This document shows positions 16,632 through 24,602 of a stretch of 64,000 bases of DNA, piece by piece. Every line of letters begins with the position of its first letter. The stretch's first letter is position 1. Source of the stretch: Brevibacillus panacihumi W25 (GTDB lineage: Bacteria; Bacillota; Bacilli; Brevibacillales; Brevibacillaceae). The DNA lies in contig NZ_KI629786.1 in NCBI RefSeq assembly GCF_000503775.1, positions 1 through 64,000 on the forward strand. The letters are read 5' to 3'. Made by a program: the position numbers and the translations under genes. Under the pieces are notes generated by a model. That model saw nothing but the letters and a program-made list of their open reading frames with translations. It was not told the DNA's origin and did not search any database.

Positions 16632-17117
16632 TCAACCTCCTTGTTTGGCAAGCGCCTGGGAAGCTTGCTCAACAGCTTTTACAATATTGGCGTACCCCGT
16701 ACAGCGGCACAGGTTGCCAGAGATTGCCTCGCGAATCTCCCCTTCGCTCGGTTTTGGATTCTCCTGGAGAAAATCAACCAGGGTCATCATGAAACCAGGC
16801 GTGCAAAAGCCGCATTGCAAGGCGTGATTGTCAGAGAAAGCCTGCTGCAGCGGGTGCAGGCTGCCGTCCTCCCTTACCAGCGATTCTACGGTATCAATCG
16901 CAAAGCCATCGGCTTGCACAGCGAGCATGAGGCAGGAACGAGCCGCTTTTCCATTCACCAGTACGGTACAGGCTCCGCACACGCCGTGCTCGCAGCCCAG
17001 ATGCGTTCCCGTCAGGCGCAATTGCTCGCGGATAAAGTCGGATAGCAGCATGCGGGTCTCGACTGTCTCTGTGCGCTTTTTTCCATTTACTGTAACCGTA
17101 ATCTCCATGGTTTTCAT
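16632..17117 (-). CDS. (2Fe-2S) iron-sulfur subunit of molybdenum hydroxylase (CoxS type)
   Basis: A 161-residue protein with both [2Fe-2S] clusters readable: plant ferredoxin-type Cys42, 47, 50 and 62 ([10 protein letters not shown]...SC) and the second cluster Cys102, 105, 137 and 139 (CGFC...CRC). It moves electrons from the Mo site to FAD. Normal length. The start overlaps the FAD subunit stop by 4 bases. Confidence 0.95.
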   Translation of the reverse strand: MKTMEITVTVNGKKRTETVETRMLLSDFIREQLRLTGTHLGCEHGVCGACTVLVNGKAARSCLMLAVQADGFAIDTVESLVREDGSLHPLQQAFSDNHALQCGFCTPGFMMTLVDFLQENPKPSEGEIREAISGNLCRCTGYANIVKAVEQASQALAKQGG

Positions 17118-17995
17118 CGCGAAATCCCTCCTGCCCGCTGAATCGCTGTTTGCAACGCTCGTTTGGTCAAGGTTTTCACCAAGGATCGTCTGTAGCTTGC
17201 CGATCCGTGCAAATCACCGTCCGGATCCACACCTTCACTCGCCATCTCGCCAGCCTCTTCCAAGAGGGAATGGTCTGCTGCCTTGCCAATCAGGAAGTCC
17301 TCGACAGACTCCAGCACACAAGGAACCGGGTTGGCGCCCCCAGCCGCCAGACGAGCCATGGTAATTTCTCGTTGCTCATTCAACTCGACAACAGCAGCCA
17401 CCTCTACGAGAGCAAAATCTCCGTGACGACGCGCTACCTCCGTGAAAGCATAACCGGCCGCATCCTAAACGATCGGGAAATGGACTTCTTTGATCATCTG
17501 ATCCGGCTGCAGGGAGGTCAGCAGATACGTCAGGAAAAACTCCTCCGCTGTCAGCGTCTCCTCGCCGTCCGCGTGCGCAATCACAATTTCACCGCGCAGA
17601 GCAGCCAGTACACACGGCAGTTCAGCAGAAGGATCTGCATGCGCGATGCTGCCTCCGACCGTCCCTCTTTGCCGAATCTGCGCATGTCCGATCCATTTCA
17701 CCGCTTCCAGCAGCAACGGACAATGCTTCGCGACCAATGGCGACTGTTCCAGCTCGACATGCCTGGTCAAAGCTCCGATCGCCAGATAGCCATCCTCCTC
17801 GCGAATGTAGGAGAGCCCCTCCACTCTGCCGATGTCGATCAAGTATTTCGGAGTCGATAGCCGCATGTTGATGACGGGAATCAGGCTTTGGCCTCCCGAA
17901 ATAATTTTGGCATCCTCACCCAGTTCAGCGAGATACTGCAGTGCCTCTTCCAGACTTCCAGGTCGCAGGTATTCAAACGAAGCTGGTTTCATCAT
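17114..17995 (-). pseudogene. FAD-binding subunit of molybdenum hydroxylase, split by an in-frame amber stop
   Basis: The frame 17995 to 17114 reads as one CoxM-type protein of 293 residues: PASFEYLRPGSLEEAL, the FAD motif AKIISGGQSLIPV and the second motif GTVGGSIAHADPSAELP. It is interrupted by TAG at 17465-17467, after VHFPIV. The same frame then goes on as DAAGYAFTEVARRHGDFAL to the normal stop at 17114. The change fits a single C-to-T transition from CAG, no frameshift. Translation could restart at GTG 17401, but no ribosome site is present. Without this subunit the enzyme should not be able to pass electrons on, unless the stop is suppressed or a read error. Confidence 0.88.
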
Positions 17996-18450
17996 GCTCC
18001 CCCATTCTTCACTTGTTTTTCGATCGCTTTGAAGAATTGGCCCGCCATGAATTTGGCGATTCCCCCCAATACACGCCCTCCTACACTCGCGATCATTCCT
18101 CCGATCTCCGCATCACAGTTCCAGACCAGCGTGCAGCCTTTATCGGTCGGCAAAAGCTTGCAGTCCATCTTCGCTTTGACATGCCCGGGAGAACCGCTTC
18201 CCTCTGCCAGCAGAATGTAGTGCGCCCCCGCTTCGACATCCTCCAGCTTGACTTTGCCGGTGTACTCCCCTTTTACTGCAGCGACTCCAAGCTTCATCAC
18301 GACGTCGTATTCCCCTTGGCCTGTCAGATCCAATCGTTCGCAACCGGGAATAGCCCCTTTTAAAATTTCTGGATCGTGTAGAGCATCCCAAATATGCTGT
18401 ACACTGTTCGCGAATTTTGCTTCTCCTGACAATTGCATCGTCTGTGTCAC
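17992..18450 (-). CDS. CoxG-type SRPBCC protein
   Basis: A 152-residue SRPBCC (START-like) protein of the CO dehydrogenase subunit G family: KFANSVQHIWDALHDPEIL and GAIPGCERLDL at the start, then GEYTGKVKLEDV and a C-terminal amphipathic helix (GGIAKFMAGQFFKAIEKQ). CoxG is thought to tether the hydroxylase to the membrane or ligand-bind; it is not catalytic. It is the first gene of the minus-strand operon, with 4-base overlap to the FAD subunit. Confidence 0.9.
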   Translation of the reverse strand: MTQTMQLSGEAKFANSVQHIWDALHDPEILKGAIPGCERLDLTGQGEYDVVMKLGVAAVKGEYTGKVKLEDVEAGAHYILLAEGSGSPGHVKAKMDCKLLPTDKGCTLVWNCDAEIGGMIASVGGRVLGGIAKFMAGQFFKAIEKQVKNGGA

Positions 18451-18505
18451 TCCCTCGCTGTTTTTGGTTCCCCTGTCTTTTCCTTCAGTTTAGTTTTGAT
18501 TTTAT

Positions 18506-18532
18506 ATAATTTAAAATACATAATCACTTATG
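18506..18532. promoter_or_regulatory. Putative LysR operator region between coxG and lysR
   Basis: ATAATTTAAAATACA (18506-18520) recurs with 13 of 15 matches upstream of the MFS gene (21776-21790). It is followed by the perfect palindrome CATAATCACTTATG (18519-18532). Both are AT-rich sites in the space divergent to the LysR gene, as expected for a regulator that controls its neighbour and itself. Confidence 0.4.
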
Positions 18533-18569
18533 AATTGATAGACAATAAGGCATAAGGGGTGGGTTGTCC

Positions 18570-19355
18570 GTGGATCTGTTGCAATTGAAGTATTTTCAAG
18601 TCGTCGCCCGTCTGGAACATATGACCCGAGCTGCTGAAGAGCTTCACATCTCACAGCCCTCTTTGAGCAAAATGATCAGCAGATTGGAAAAGCATCTGGG
18701 AGTCCCCCTGTTTGATCGGCATGGCAAGCAAATTCGCCTGAATCGCTTTGGAAAAATTTTTCTCAATCGCGTCGACCGCGTCTTTGCCGAACTGGAAGAG
18801 GGTCAGTATGAACTGGCAGATCTCACGGGTCTGGAACGCGGAGAGGCGGATTTGATCATCACCCACCCCTTGATTCGCGATCCCAAATTCAAGAATGTCC
18901 CCCTGCTCCATGAGAAAATGTTTCTGGCCGTCCCCCCCAACCATCGCCTGGCGAATCAAAAGAAGGTCTGGCTGCGCGATGCTGCTGAAGAAACCTATAT
19001 CAGTCTCGTCATGTCCTACGAATTGACCCAGACTACTTTGGACATGTGCCAAGACAGTGGTTTTGTTCCCAACATCGCCTTTGAATGCAACGATGCGGAA
19101 GTAATTCTGCGCATGGTGCACAACGGACTTGGCGTCGCTTTGATCCCGCAGCACTGGTGGAAGCACGGGTATATGCCCAAGGATTCACCGGTCTACCTTC
19201 CCTTGGAGGATCGCCATTCCCAACGGATTATCGGCCTGTCCTGGGTGGAATCCCGGTACATCACGCTTGCTGCCCGCGAGCTGATCCGATTTACGATCGA
19301 TTATTTTGAGCATACCTACCCATCGCTAACGGAGAAGTCGGCTAATCAGGCATGA
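18570..19355 (+). CDS. LysR-type regulator of the molybdenum hydroxylase cluster
   Basis: A 261-263-residue regulator; the winged HTH spans residues 1-60 (LLQLKYFQVVARLEHMTRAA, EELHISQPSLSKMISRLEKHLG), followed by the substrate-binding domain (residues 90-260). It is rather short for LysR proteins, ending within the effector domain's last strand, but has no break. The start is GTG 18570 or TTG 18564, both near AAGGGGTGGG. It is divergent to the coxG-type operon and convergent with xdhC, overlapping that gene by 10 bases at 19346-19355. It likely senses the substrate of the hydroxylase (inference). Confidence 0.88.
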   Translation: MDLLQLKYFQVVARLEHMTRAAEELHISQPSLSKMISRLEKHLGVPLFDRHGKQIRLNRFGKIFLNRVDRVFAELEEGQYELADLTGLERGEADLIITHPLIRDPKFKNVPLLHEKMFLAVPPNHRLANQKKVWLRDAAEETYISLVMSYELTQTTLDMCQDSGFVPNIAFECNDAEVILRMVHNGLGVALIPQHWWKHGYMPKDSPVYLPLEDRHSQRIIGLSWVESRYITLAARELIRFTIDYFEHTYPSLTEKSANQA

Positions 19356-20395
19356 ATTTTGCTTTTGCCATGCAGCGCAGCCGCCTGTCTGCCGTTACGC
19401 ATGGCCAGGAGCTGGGAGACGATGCTGAGTGCGACCTCATCCATCGTCTCCGCTCCCAGATCGAGACCGACCGGGGCATGGATCGGACCGCTGGAGAACG
19501 TTTTTCCTATCTGGACAAGCATCTCCTCCGTTCGGGACAGCGGTCCGAGTACCCCGATAAAGCGCGGACGGCTGCGAAGAGCCAGCTCCAGAAAGGCTTG
19601 ATCCCGCTCAAGATGATGGTTCATAATCACCCACCAGCTATCCAGCATCTGCGCTGGATCTGCATCAGCTGGAGACTGGACGAGATGATGGGCCGCGGGA
19701 AAAGCCTGCGGCGTATTAAAGCCTGCACGAGGGTCCAGCACCGTGACGGAAAAGCCGCTGCGTGCCGCCAATTCTGCCACCGGGCGAGCATCCTGTCCCG
19801 CCCCCGCAATGATCAATCGCTCGCTGGGTCTTACCACATCCACATAGTAGCGTCGAGTCCCGAACCGCACGACCTCCGCCCTGGTTTGCCTGCCAAAACG
19901 GGCTCTCGCCTGGTCCAGTACTTCTACCGGAAGACGATCCACATCTCCGCAGACCCGTCCATCCCGTTTCATGAGGACACGGGCGCCGTCTACGATCTCC
20001 AGGATCAGTGCAAAGCTCTCATCCTGTTGGAGCGCTTCGTCCGTCAGTCTCCAAAAAGAGTCGTCGGGTTTGACAGGAAGGATGCCCACCTCCAACGTGC
20101 CTTTGCAGCCGATACCCAAGCTCCATACTTCACTTTCGCTCAGATCGTAGCGTTGCAGATGCGGCTTGCCTGTCTGCATCACCTTTTCCGCCCAGCCGTA
20201 CAGATCCCCCTCCAAACAACCGCCGCTTATTGTCCCGAAGATGTGTCCATCCTCTGCCATCATGATTTTGCTGCCGGGCAGCCTGTAGGCGGAGCCTTCG
20301 ACATGCATCAGCATCAACAGCGTCGTTTTGCGCCCTTCTTGCCAGGCCGTATGGATCTGTCTCATTACCTCGCGTAATTCCTGCAATCGTGACAC
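19346..20395 (-). CDS. XdhC-family molybdenum hydroxylase maturation factor
   Basis: A 349-residue protein with the N-terminal XdhC/CoxI domain (TLLMLMHVEGSAYRLPGSKI, GTISGGCLEGD and YDLSESEVWSLGIGCKG) and a C-terminal NAD(P)-like Rossmann domain (RLIIAGAGQDARPVAELAARSG). Family members insert the sulfurated molybdenum cofactor into the enzyme's large subunit. It lies downstream of the MFS gene by 40 bases, on a transcript separate from the coxGMSL-type operon but next to it, supporting a shared role. Confidence 0.9.
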   Translation of the reverse strand: MSRLQELREVMRQIHTAWQEGRKTTLLMLMHVEGSAYRLPGSKIMMAEDGHIFGTISGGCLEGDLYGWAEKVMQTGKPHLQRYDLSESEVWSLGIGCKGTLEVGILPVKPDDSFWRLTDEALQQDESFALILEIVDGARVLMKRDGRVCGDVDRLPVEVLDQARARFGRQTRAEVVRFGTRRYYVDVVRPSERLIIAGAGQDARPVAELAARSGFSVTVLDPRAGFNTPQAFPAAHHLVQSPADADPAQMLDSWWVIMNHHLERDQAFLELALRSRPRFIGVLGPLSRTEEMLVQIGKTFSSGPIHAPVGLDLGAETMDEVALSIVSQLLAMRNGRQAAALHGKSKIHA

Positions 20396-20435
20396 CGTTG
20401 CATCCCTCCTGTAGCCGTCTGACTTTGTTGACTTT

Positions 20436-21715
20436 TTAATAGCCTTTGCGCATGAGTCCCAGGCAAAGAATGAGTGAAATCAGAATAAAGCTCATCAAAG
20501 CCAGGAACCCGCCGGTAAAGGAACCTGTCATTTGGCTGACGGCACCGACGACCATCGGACCGATAGCTGCCAGCGCATAGGAAATACTTCCGAATATTCC
20601 GCCAATTCTTCCCATCACTTGCGGCGAAGCAACCTTATGCAGCATCGTCATGGTCAACGCAGCAGGCATCAGCAATACACTGATCAGCAGGATGCTGAGA
20701 ATCTGCGCCATGAGAGCGCTTGCGGTAAACATCGACATCAAAAGAAACAAGATAATACAGGCACTCGCTCCGCCGACGAATACAGCCCGTTTCATATAGC
20801 GATCAGACAGGAAGCCGGAGCCCATCTGCACCAGAATCGCCAACCCATACCCGGCCGCATTGACGAATGCCGACTGAACGAATGGAATGCCTTTTACTTC
20901 TGTCAAATAACTGGGCAAAAAGGTGGAGATTCCGAAAAAACCAATGGAGATGCATCCGTATACGGTGGTGAGTACCCAGAAAACAGGGTTTTTCAGAACC
21001 GCTTTTACCTCACCGGTGCCAGCCAATTCCTTTTTGTTAGTCGCGACACCTTTTTCGATATACTCTTTTTCCGTGGTGTTGACCGCGTAGTGATGGCTTG
21101 GACTATTGCGAACCATCGCCCAGAACATGATCAGCGAAAACAGGGAAATCGCTGCGAGTGCATAGTAGCTTTCCCTCCAGCCGTAAGACTCTGCCACCAT
21201 GGCTATGATCGGAAGGCCAATCACCGGTCCGAGAGAATTCCCGTTGAACCAGAGCGCCTGTGCTTTCGCCTGTTCATTGCTGGGAAACCATTTGGCAGTC
21301 AAAGTGAGGGCGATCGGATACAGCACCCCTTCACTAATACCGAGAATCGAACGAGACCAGAGCAGGGCAGAGACCGATTCCGCCATGCCGCCCAGGACCA
21401 TCGCGAAAACCCAGAAAAAAATAAAATACCGATGAGCCCGCTTTTGAAGGCTCCGATCCGGTCGACCACAAATCCCCAACCCAGCTGACCGATGGCGTAC
21501 GTAACGAGGAAGATGCTGCTCAGTGAGCCTTTGATCACGCCGTCCGTAATCCCCAAATCTTGCAGGAAGGGCTTGTTCGCCAGCAAAATATTGATGTTGG
21601 ACTTGTCGATCATCGAAACCGTAAATAAGATAAGCAATGGTAATCCGACGTAAATCCATCTTGCCCTTGTCATTTTTTCCGGCAATGTTCCTGCAGCAGT
21701 ACCCATTTGGCTCAA
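20436..21715 (-). pseudogene. MFS transporter broken by a one-base homopolymer deletion
   Basis: The N-terminal part (from TTG 21715, YVGLPLLILFTVSMIDKSNI to RIGAFKSGLIGILFF) and the C-terminal part (WVFAMVLGGMAES to GLMRKGY, stop 20436) are in different frames, meeting at a run of seven T (minus strand; 21415-21421). Adding one base gives a 426-residue, 12-helix carrier of the anion:cation symporter (ACS) branch, with a DKSNIN motif typical of carboxylate carriers. A strong AGGGGGA precedes the TTG. It probably imports the carboxylated substrate of the neighbouring hydroxylase (inference). As written it is non-functional. Confidence 0.85.
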
Positions 21716-21775
21716 GGCAATTCCCCCTATGAATAGAATGATGATGCATATCGAGCATTGTACTTTTCATTTTTC

Positions 21776-21790
21776 ATAATTTGAAATATA
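21776..21790. promoter_or_regulatory. Putative LysR operator upstream of the MFS transporter
   Basis: ATAATTTGAAATATA shares 13 of 15 bases with the site between coxG and lysR (18506-18520) and lies 60 bases upstream of the MFS gene start. Co-control of the permease, xdhC and hydroxylase by the LysR protein is suggested. Confidence 0.4.
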
Positions 21791-21845
21791 AAAATAATTA
21801 TTACTTCATGCGCTTGCGATCATATAGCGGGGAATACGAGAAACA

Positions 21846-21892
21846 AAAAGCCGCGAAGATCTGGACAGAAGTCCTTGATCTTCGCGGCTTTT
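21846..21892 (-). terminator. Terminator after the M48 peptidase gene
   Basis: AAAAGCCGCGAAGATC (21846-21861) is complementary to GATCTTCGCGGCTTTT (21877-21892) with a 15-base loop. It lies just past the stop of the minus-strand peptidase gene at 21896, with T-runs both ways. Confidence 0.9.
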
Positions 21893-21895
21893 CGC

Positions 21896-23185
21896 TTAAT
21901 AAAGCAAGTAAGAGTGATCTCTGTAATACCGAATGAACCTGGTTTCTGTTTTTTCTTCCAGCTGCCGCCACTCTTTATCCAGTAGCATTTGATCCTCCGT
22001 ACTGATCTGATAAGCAGGAGCCGTATCTCCTCTGCTTCTCAGATACTGAATGCGATAAGCCGTGGGGGGATGCGTGCTATCCAATCTCACGTCCGCGCTT
22101 TGTTCCAATCTTCTAACCCGTTCGATTTCGCTGGCGGGAATTTGCCCAAACTGGGATCTGATTTCCTCAGCCGCGCTTCCAGTCGCGCCGCCTGTCAAGA
22201 TGCGTTGCATGGCAAATGCAAAGATGTGCTCCAAATGCAGCTTTTCCAGCAGAGACAATTTTGCCTGAAGCCCCCCTACCTGAGCAGCAAGGGCATCTGC
22301 CAAATACTCCGCGCGCTGCTTGTTTTGCCAAAGTAAATGGGCCAATACAAACACGATCCCCTCAATTCCCTTCGACAAAAGCAGCAATAGCAGATTGACC
22401 GGAACCATAGCCAGCTCAACTAAACTGCCGTTGCGCTCCAAAATCTGATCTGGCTTGATAAAATACTGCCATTCCAGTAACGTACGGATCGCAGTCCCTA
22501 CAAAAACGCCGCGTGTGGAATCGCCATTCACGCCATGCCCCAGCTCATGTGCAAGGAGTGCGACAAACTCCTCTGGTTTCAGTACGCTAATCAATGGCAC
22601 GCCAAGATGAATCACGTTTTTTCTGGACAGGCCGTAGCTTCCGAAAGCTGCGTTATACGCAAAATCTATTGTAATGCCATCGACCCTTTTGGCTCCCATC
22701 TTTTCGCTGACCTCATCCACGATTCGGTAAAGAGTAGGAAATTCGGCCCGACTTACGGTATTCTTCGGCATTTTCCCGATCCTCGGCCTTGTCACCCATG
22801 CTACGATCAGGCAGAGCAACGCTGCTGCCATGAAGAAAAAATTTCCCCACCCTGCGATTGCCAGCCAAATTCCACAAGCCAGGACGACCACGCTGGTTAC
22901 ATGGACGGCTCCCGCGATCAGATAGGCGAAAATCACTCCAAGACTCGTTGGTTTGGACTTGGGTTGGGTCATGACCGCGTGCAGAAGTTTTTCGCCAGCG
23001 AAGTTCCCGATTTTCAGATAGTAGCGCTCAAACAGTGTTGGGTTTTTATCCTTGTGAGGAGGATGTAGATTCCAATTGCAAGCCTGACACCAAGGGATAT
23101 ATCCTTTGACTGCCACGATCTCCTCCCCGCATTCGGGACAATACTGCTTTTGTACAGATAACACAGATTCGCTGGTAACCACCAT
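21896..23185 (-). CDS. M48-family membrane metallopeptidase with zinc ribbon
   Basis: A 429-residue protein: zinc ribbon Cys16, 19, 33 and 36 (YCPECG...WCQAC), a membrane anchor pair at about 82-132, and an M48 (Ste24/HtpX-like) protease domain with the zinc motif H213-E-L-G-H217 and a third ligand in RAEYLADALAAQV. Such enzymes clear faulty membrane proteins. The zinc ribbon at the front is not usual in HtpX and may mediate protein contacts. A GGAGAG site precedes the ATG. It is transcribed alone between two terminated regions. Confidence 0.88.
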   Translation of the reverse strand: MVVTSESVLSVQKQYCPECGEEIVAVKGYIPWCQACNWNLHPPHKDKNPTLFERYYLKIGNFAGEKLLHAVMTQPKSKPTSLGVIFAYLIAGAVHVTSVVVLACGIWLAIAGWGNFFFMAAALLCLIVAWVTRPRIGKMPKNTVSRAEFPTLYRIVDEVSEKMGAKRVDGITIDFAYNAAFGSYGLSRKNVIHLGVPLISVLKPEEFVALLAHELGHGVNGDSTRGVFVGTAIRTLLEWQYFIKPDQILERNGSLVELAMVPVNLLLLLLSKGIEGIVFVLAHLLWQNKQRAEYLADALAAQVGGLQAKLSLLEKLHLEHIFAFAMQRILTGGATGSAAEEIRSQFGQIPASEIERVRRLEQSADVRLDSTHPPTAYRIQYLRSRGDTAPAYQISTEDQMLLDKEWRQLEEKTETRFIRYYRDHSYLLY

Positions 23186-23316
23186 TCAACACTCTCCATC
23201 ACTCATGATCAGGGTAAATTTTCATTCTTACAGTCATTTAACTATGTATTGGGAAAATTTCCAACAAAAAAAAAAACAGACCCACGAGTCTTCTTCGCAG
23301 TCTGCTTCCCTGTTAT

Positions 23317-24081
23317 TTAACCTTTTATGTCTGGCGTTCTTCCGTCATGGGAATGTGTCCGCTCCGCCGCAAGCTGCCTGTAATGCTCGGTCAGCTCGGG
23401 ATACTCGATGAGTGCCTGCTTGCCTTTCTCGCTAATGCCATAGACACCACGCCGGATCTTTACAAACCAGTCATCGTAATTTTTCTGCAAGATCGCTTGT
23501 GTCTTTTCACCCGTCCCGGATTGTCGCAGGGCTTTTGGCGTCGAGGGGCCCAAGCGTTCCAGCCAAAAGGCGATCTGGAGGCTGTTTTCCTTGTAGGCTG
23601 TCATGATCTTCGTCTGGGAGCTTCCCCCCACGTTGAAATCTCCAGATCTGCCTGCGATTTCACGGAGGACCCGTTGGCGTTTTTGCTTGCCGCGCTGCAT
23701 GCTCTTCGCCCGATCAAACGACGCAGGGGCAAATACCTCAGTGACGGTGCCGCCCTGTTGCAGCGAGACAAGCAGCAGACCGCACTCCAGCCTCCGGACT
23801 AGATGACATATGTCTTTCCACTTTCGCGAAAACAAGCTGAACTTTGGTTTGGGGACCGCGATATAGACAAGCTCGGTCAGGCGTTGTCGTTTCGTTGCCT
23901 GGACCAGCAGCTCCACACTCAGATGGCGCTTCATCTCCACGATAATCAGTTCATCGTCTTTGACCGCGGTCAGATCACAATGCTTGACTTCCCCTTTGAC
24001 TTCATATCCCAGTTTTGTGAAATACTTCACAAGTGGTTCATAGAGGTCGACTTCATAGATTTTTTCAGGATTGTTTTTCAT
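23317..24081 (-). CDS. DUF2161-type PD-(D/E)XK nuclease-like protein
   Basis: The 254-residue product starts with a PD-(D/E)XK-like core: DLYEPLVKYFTKLGYEV, then CDLTAVKDDELIIVEMKRHLS, giving the acid-D, E-x-K catalytic pattern at about residues 36 to 51. The rest (TPKALRQSGTG and the basic DDWFVKIRRGVYGISEKG) is a helix-turn-helix-like tail at about 180-235. This layout matches DUF2161. The target is unknown; repair or restriction of DNA are possibilities. It overlaps the SET-domain gene by 17 bases, indicating co-translation. It has no detected partner methylase gene. Confidence 0.75.
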   Translation of the reverse strand: MKNNPEKIYEVDLYEPLVKYFTKLGYEVKGEVKHCDLTAVKDDELIIVEMKRHLSVELLVQATKRQRLTELVYIAVPKPKFSLFSRKWKDICHLVRRLECGLLLVSLQQGGTVTEVFAPASFDRAKSMQRGKQKRQRVLREIAGRSGDFNVGGSSQTKIMTAYKENSLQIAFWLERLGPSTPKALRQSGTGEKTQAILQKNYDDWFVKIRRGVYGISEKGKQALIEYPELTEHYRQLAAERTHSHDGRTPDIKG

Positions 24082-24460
24082 GGTTTTCTTCTAAAAACCA
24101 CAACGGATCATCGCAATCCTCGTCTCCGTTGTAATTGATCAAAATCTCTTCCCCGGCGGTGATATCCCGATAGGCATAGAAATTAAACGTATGGTTGTCA
24201 AAATTGATCTCGTACGTGGCATTCGGCTCATAGGAGTGGTTGAACAGCATGCCGTATCCCAACAAAATGCAGGTGTGGTTCGCTCCATACTCGAACGCGT
24301 AATCAGCCAGCAAGGTCTTTTCGATGTGCTCGTGCTCTTCATTCAGATAAGGCAAAACAGGTGCCTCATGAAGCAGTTCACCTTTTGCAATGTCACGTGT
24401 CGCAAAAACGCCTCTGTTCAACTCACCATTGCTCAGTTTGGAAGTTTTTATTTCTACCAT
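24065..24460 (-). CDS. SET-domain protein (putative protein lysine methyltransferase)
   Basis: The 131-residue product is a minimal SET domain: RGVFATRDIAKGELL near the start (SAM side), GMLFNHSYEPNATYEI with the NHS-type motif at about 73, and DITAGEEILINYNGDED with the Gly-Glu-Glu-Ile and Tyr motif at about 103-112. No pre-SET or post-SET cysteines are present. Bacterial SET proteins are scattered and often of unknown target. It is upstream of, and overlaps by 17 bases with, the DUF2161 nuclease gene. The ATG follows AGGAGATG. Confidence 0.85.
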   Translation of the reverse strand: MVEIKTSKLSNGELNRGVFATRDIAKGELLHEAPVLPYLNEEHEHIEKTLLADYAFEYGANHTCILLGYGMLFNHSYEPNATYEINFDNHTFNFYAYRDITAGEEILINYNGDEDCDDPLWFLEENHEKQS

Positions 24461-24553
24461 TTTTCATCTCCTGTGTTCCGACTCTGGAATCATCAAGCTC
24501 CTTGTAAGCATGACAGGTGACCTTAGGGAAATCAACCCTTTTGTCTCAGACAG

Positions 24554-24596
24554 AAAAAACCAGCTCAACTCTCACAAGAGAAATCGAACCGGTTTT
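24554..24596 (-). terminator. Terminator after the dicarboxylate symporter gene
   Basis: On the minus strand AAAACCGG... and ...CTGGTTTT form a long imperfect stem with a TTGT loop (24557-24596), followed by a run of T (24554-24559). It lies 6 bases past the symporter stop. Confidence 0.65.
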
Positions 24597-24602
24597 CCAA
24601 TG

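Noticed and set aside
14546..16792. 748-codon open frame on the plus strand
   Set aside because: It is antisense to the CoxL-type and CoxS-type genes, which have clear motifs and ribosome sites. The frame is open only because of codon bias; it shows no family pattern.
17401..17470. Selenocysteine or pyrrolysine reading of the amber codon
   Set aside because: No insertion element is visible and pyrrolysine machinery is not expected here; the position is not conserved as special in this family.
21300..21420. Programmed frameshift in the MFS gene
   Set aside because: No slippery heptamer of the known type with a downstream stem was seen; a simple homopolymer indel explains it better, though it was not excluded experimentally.
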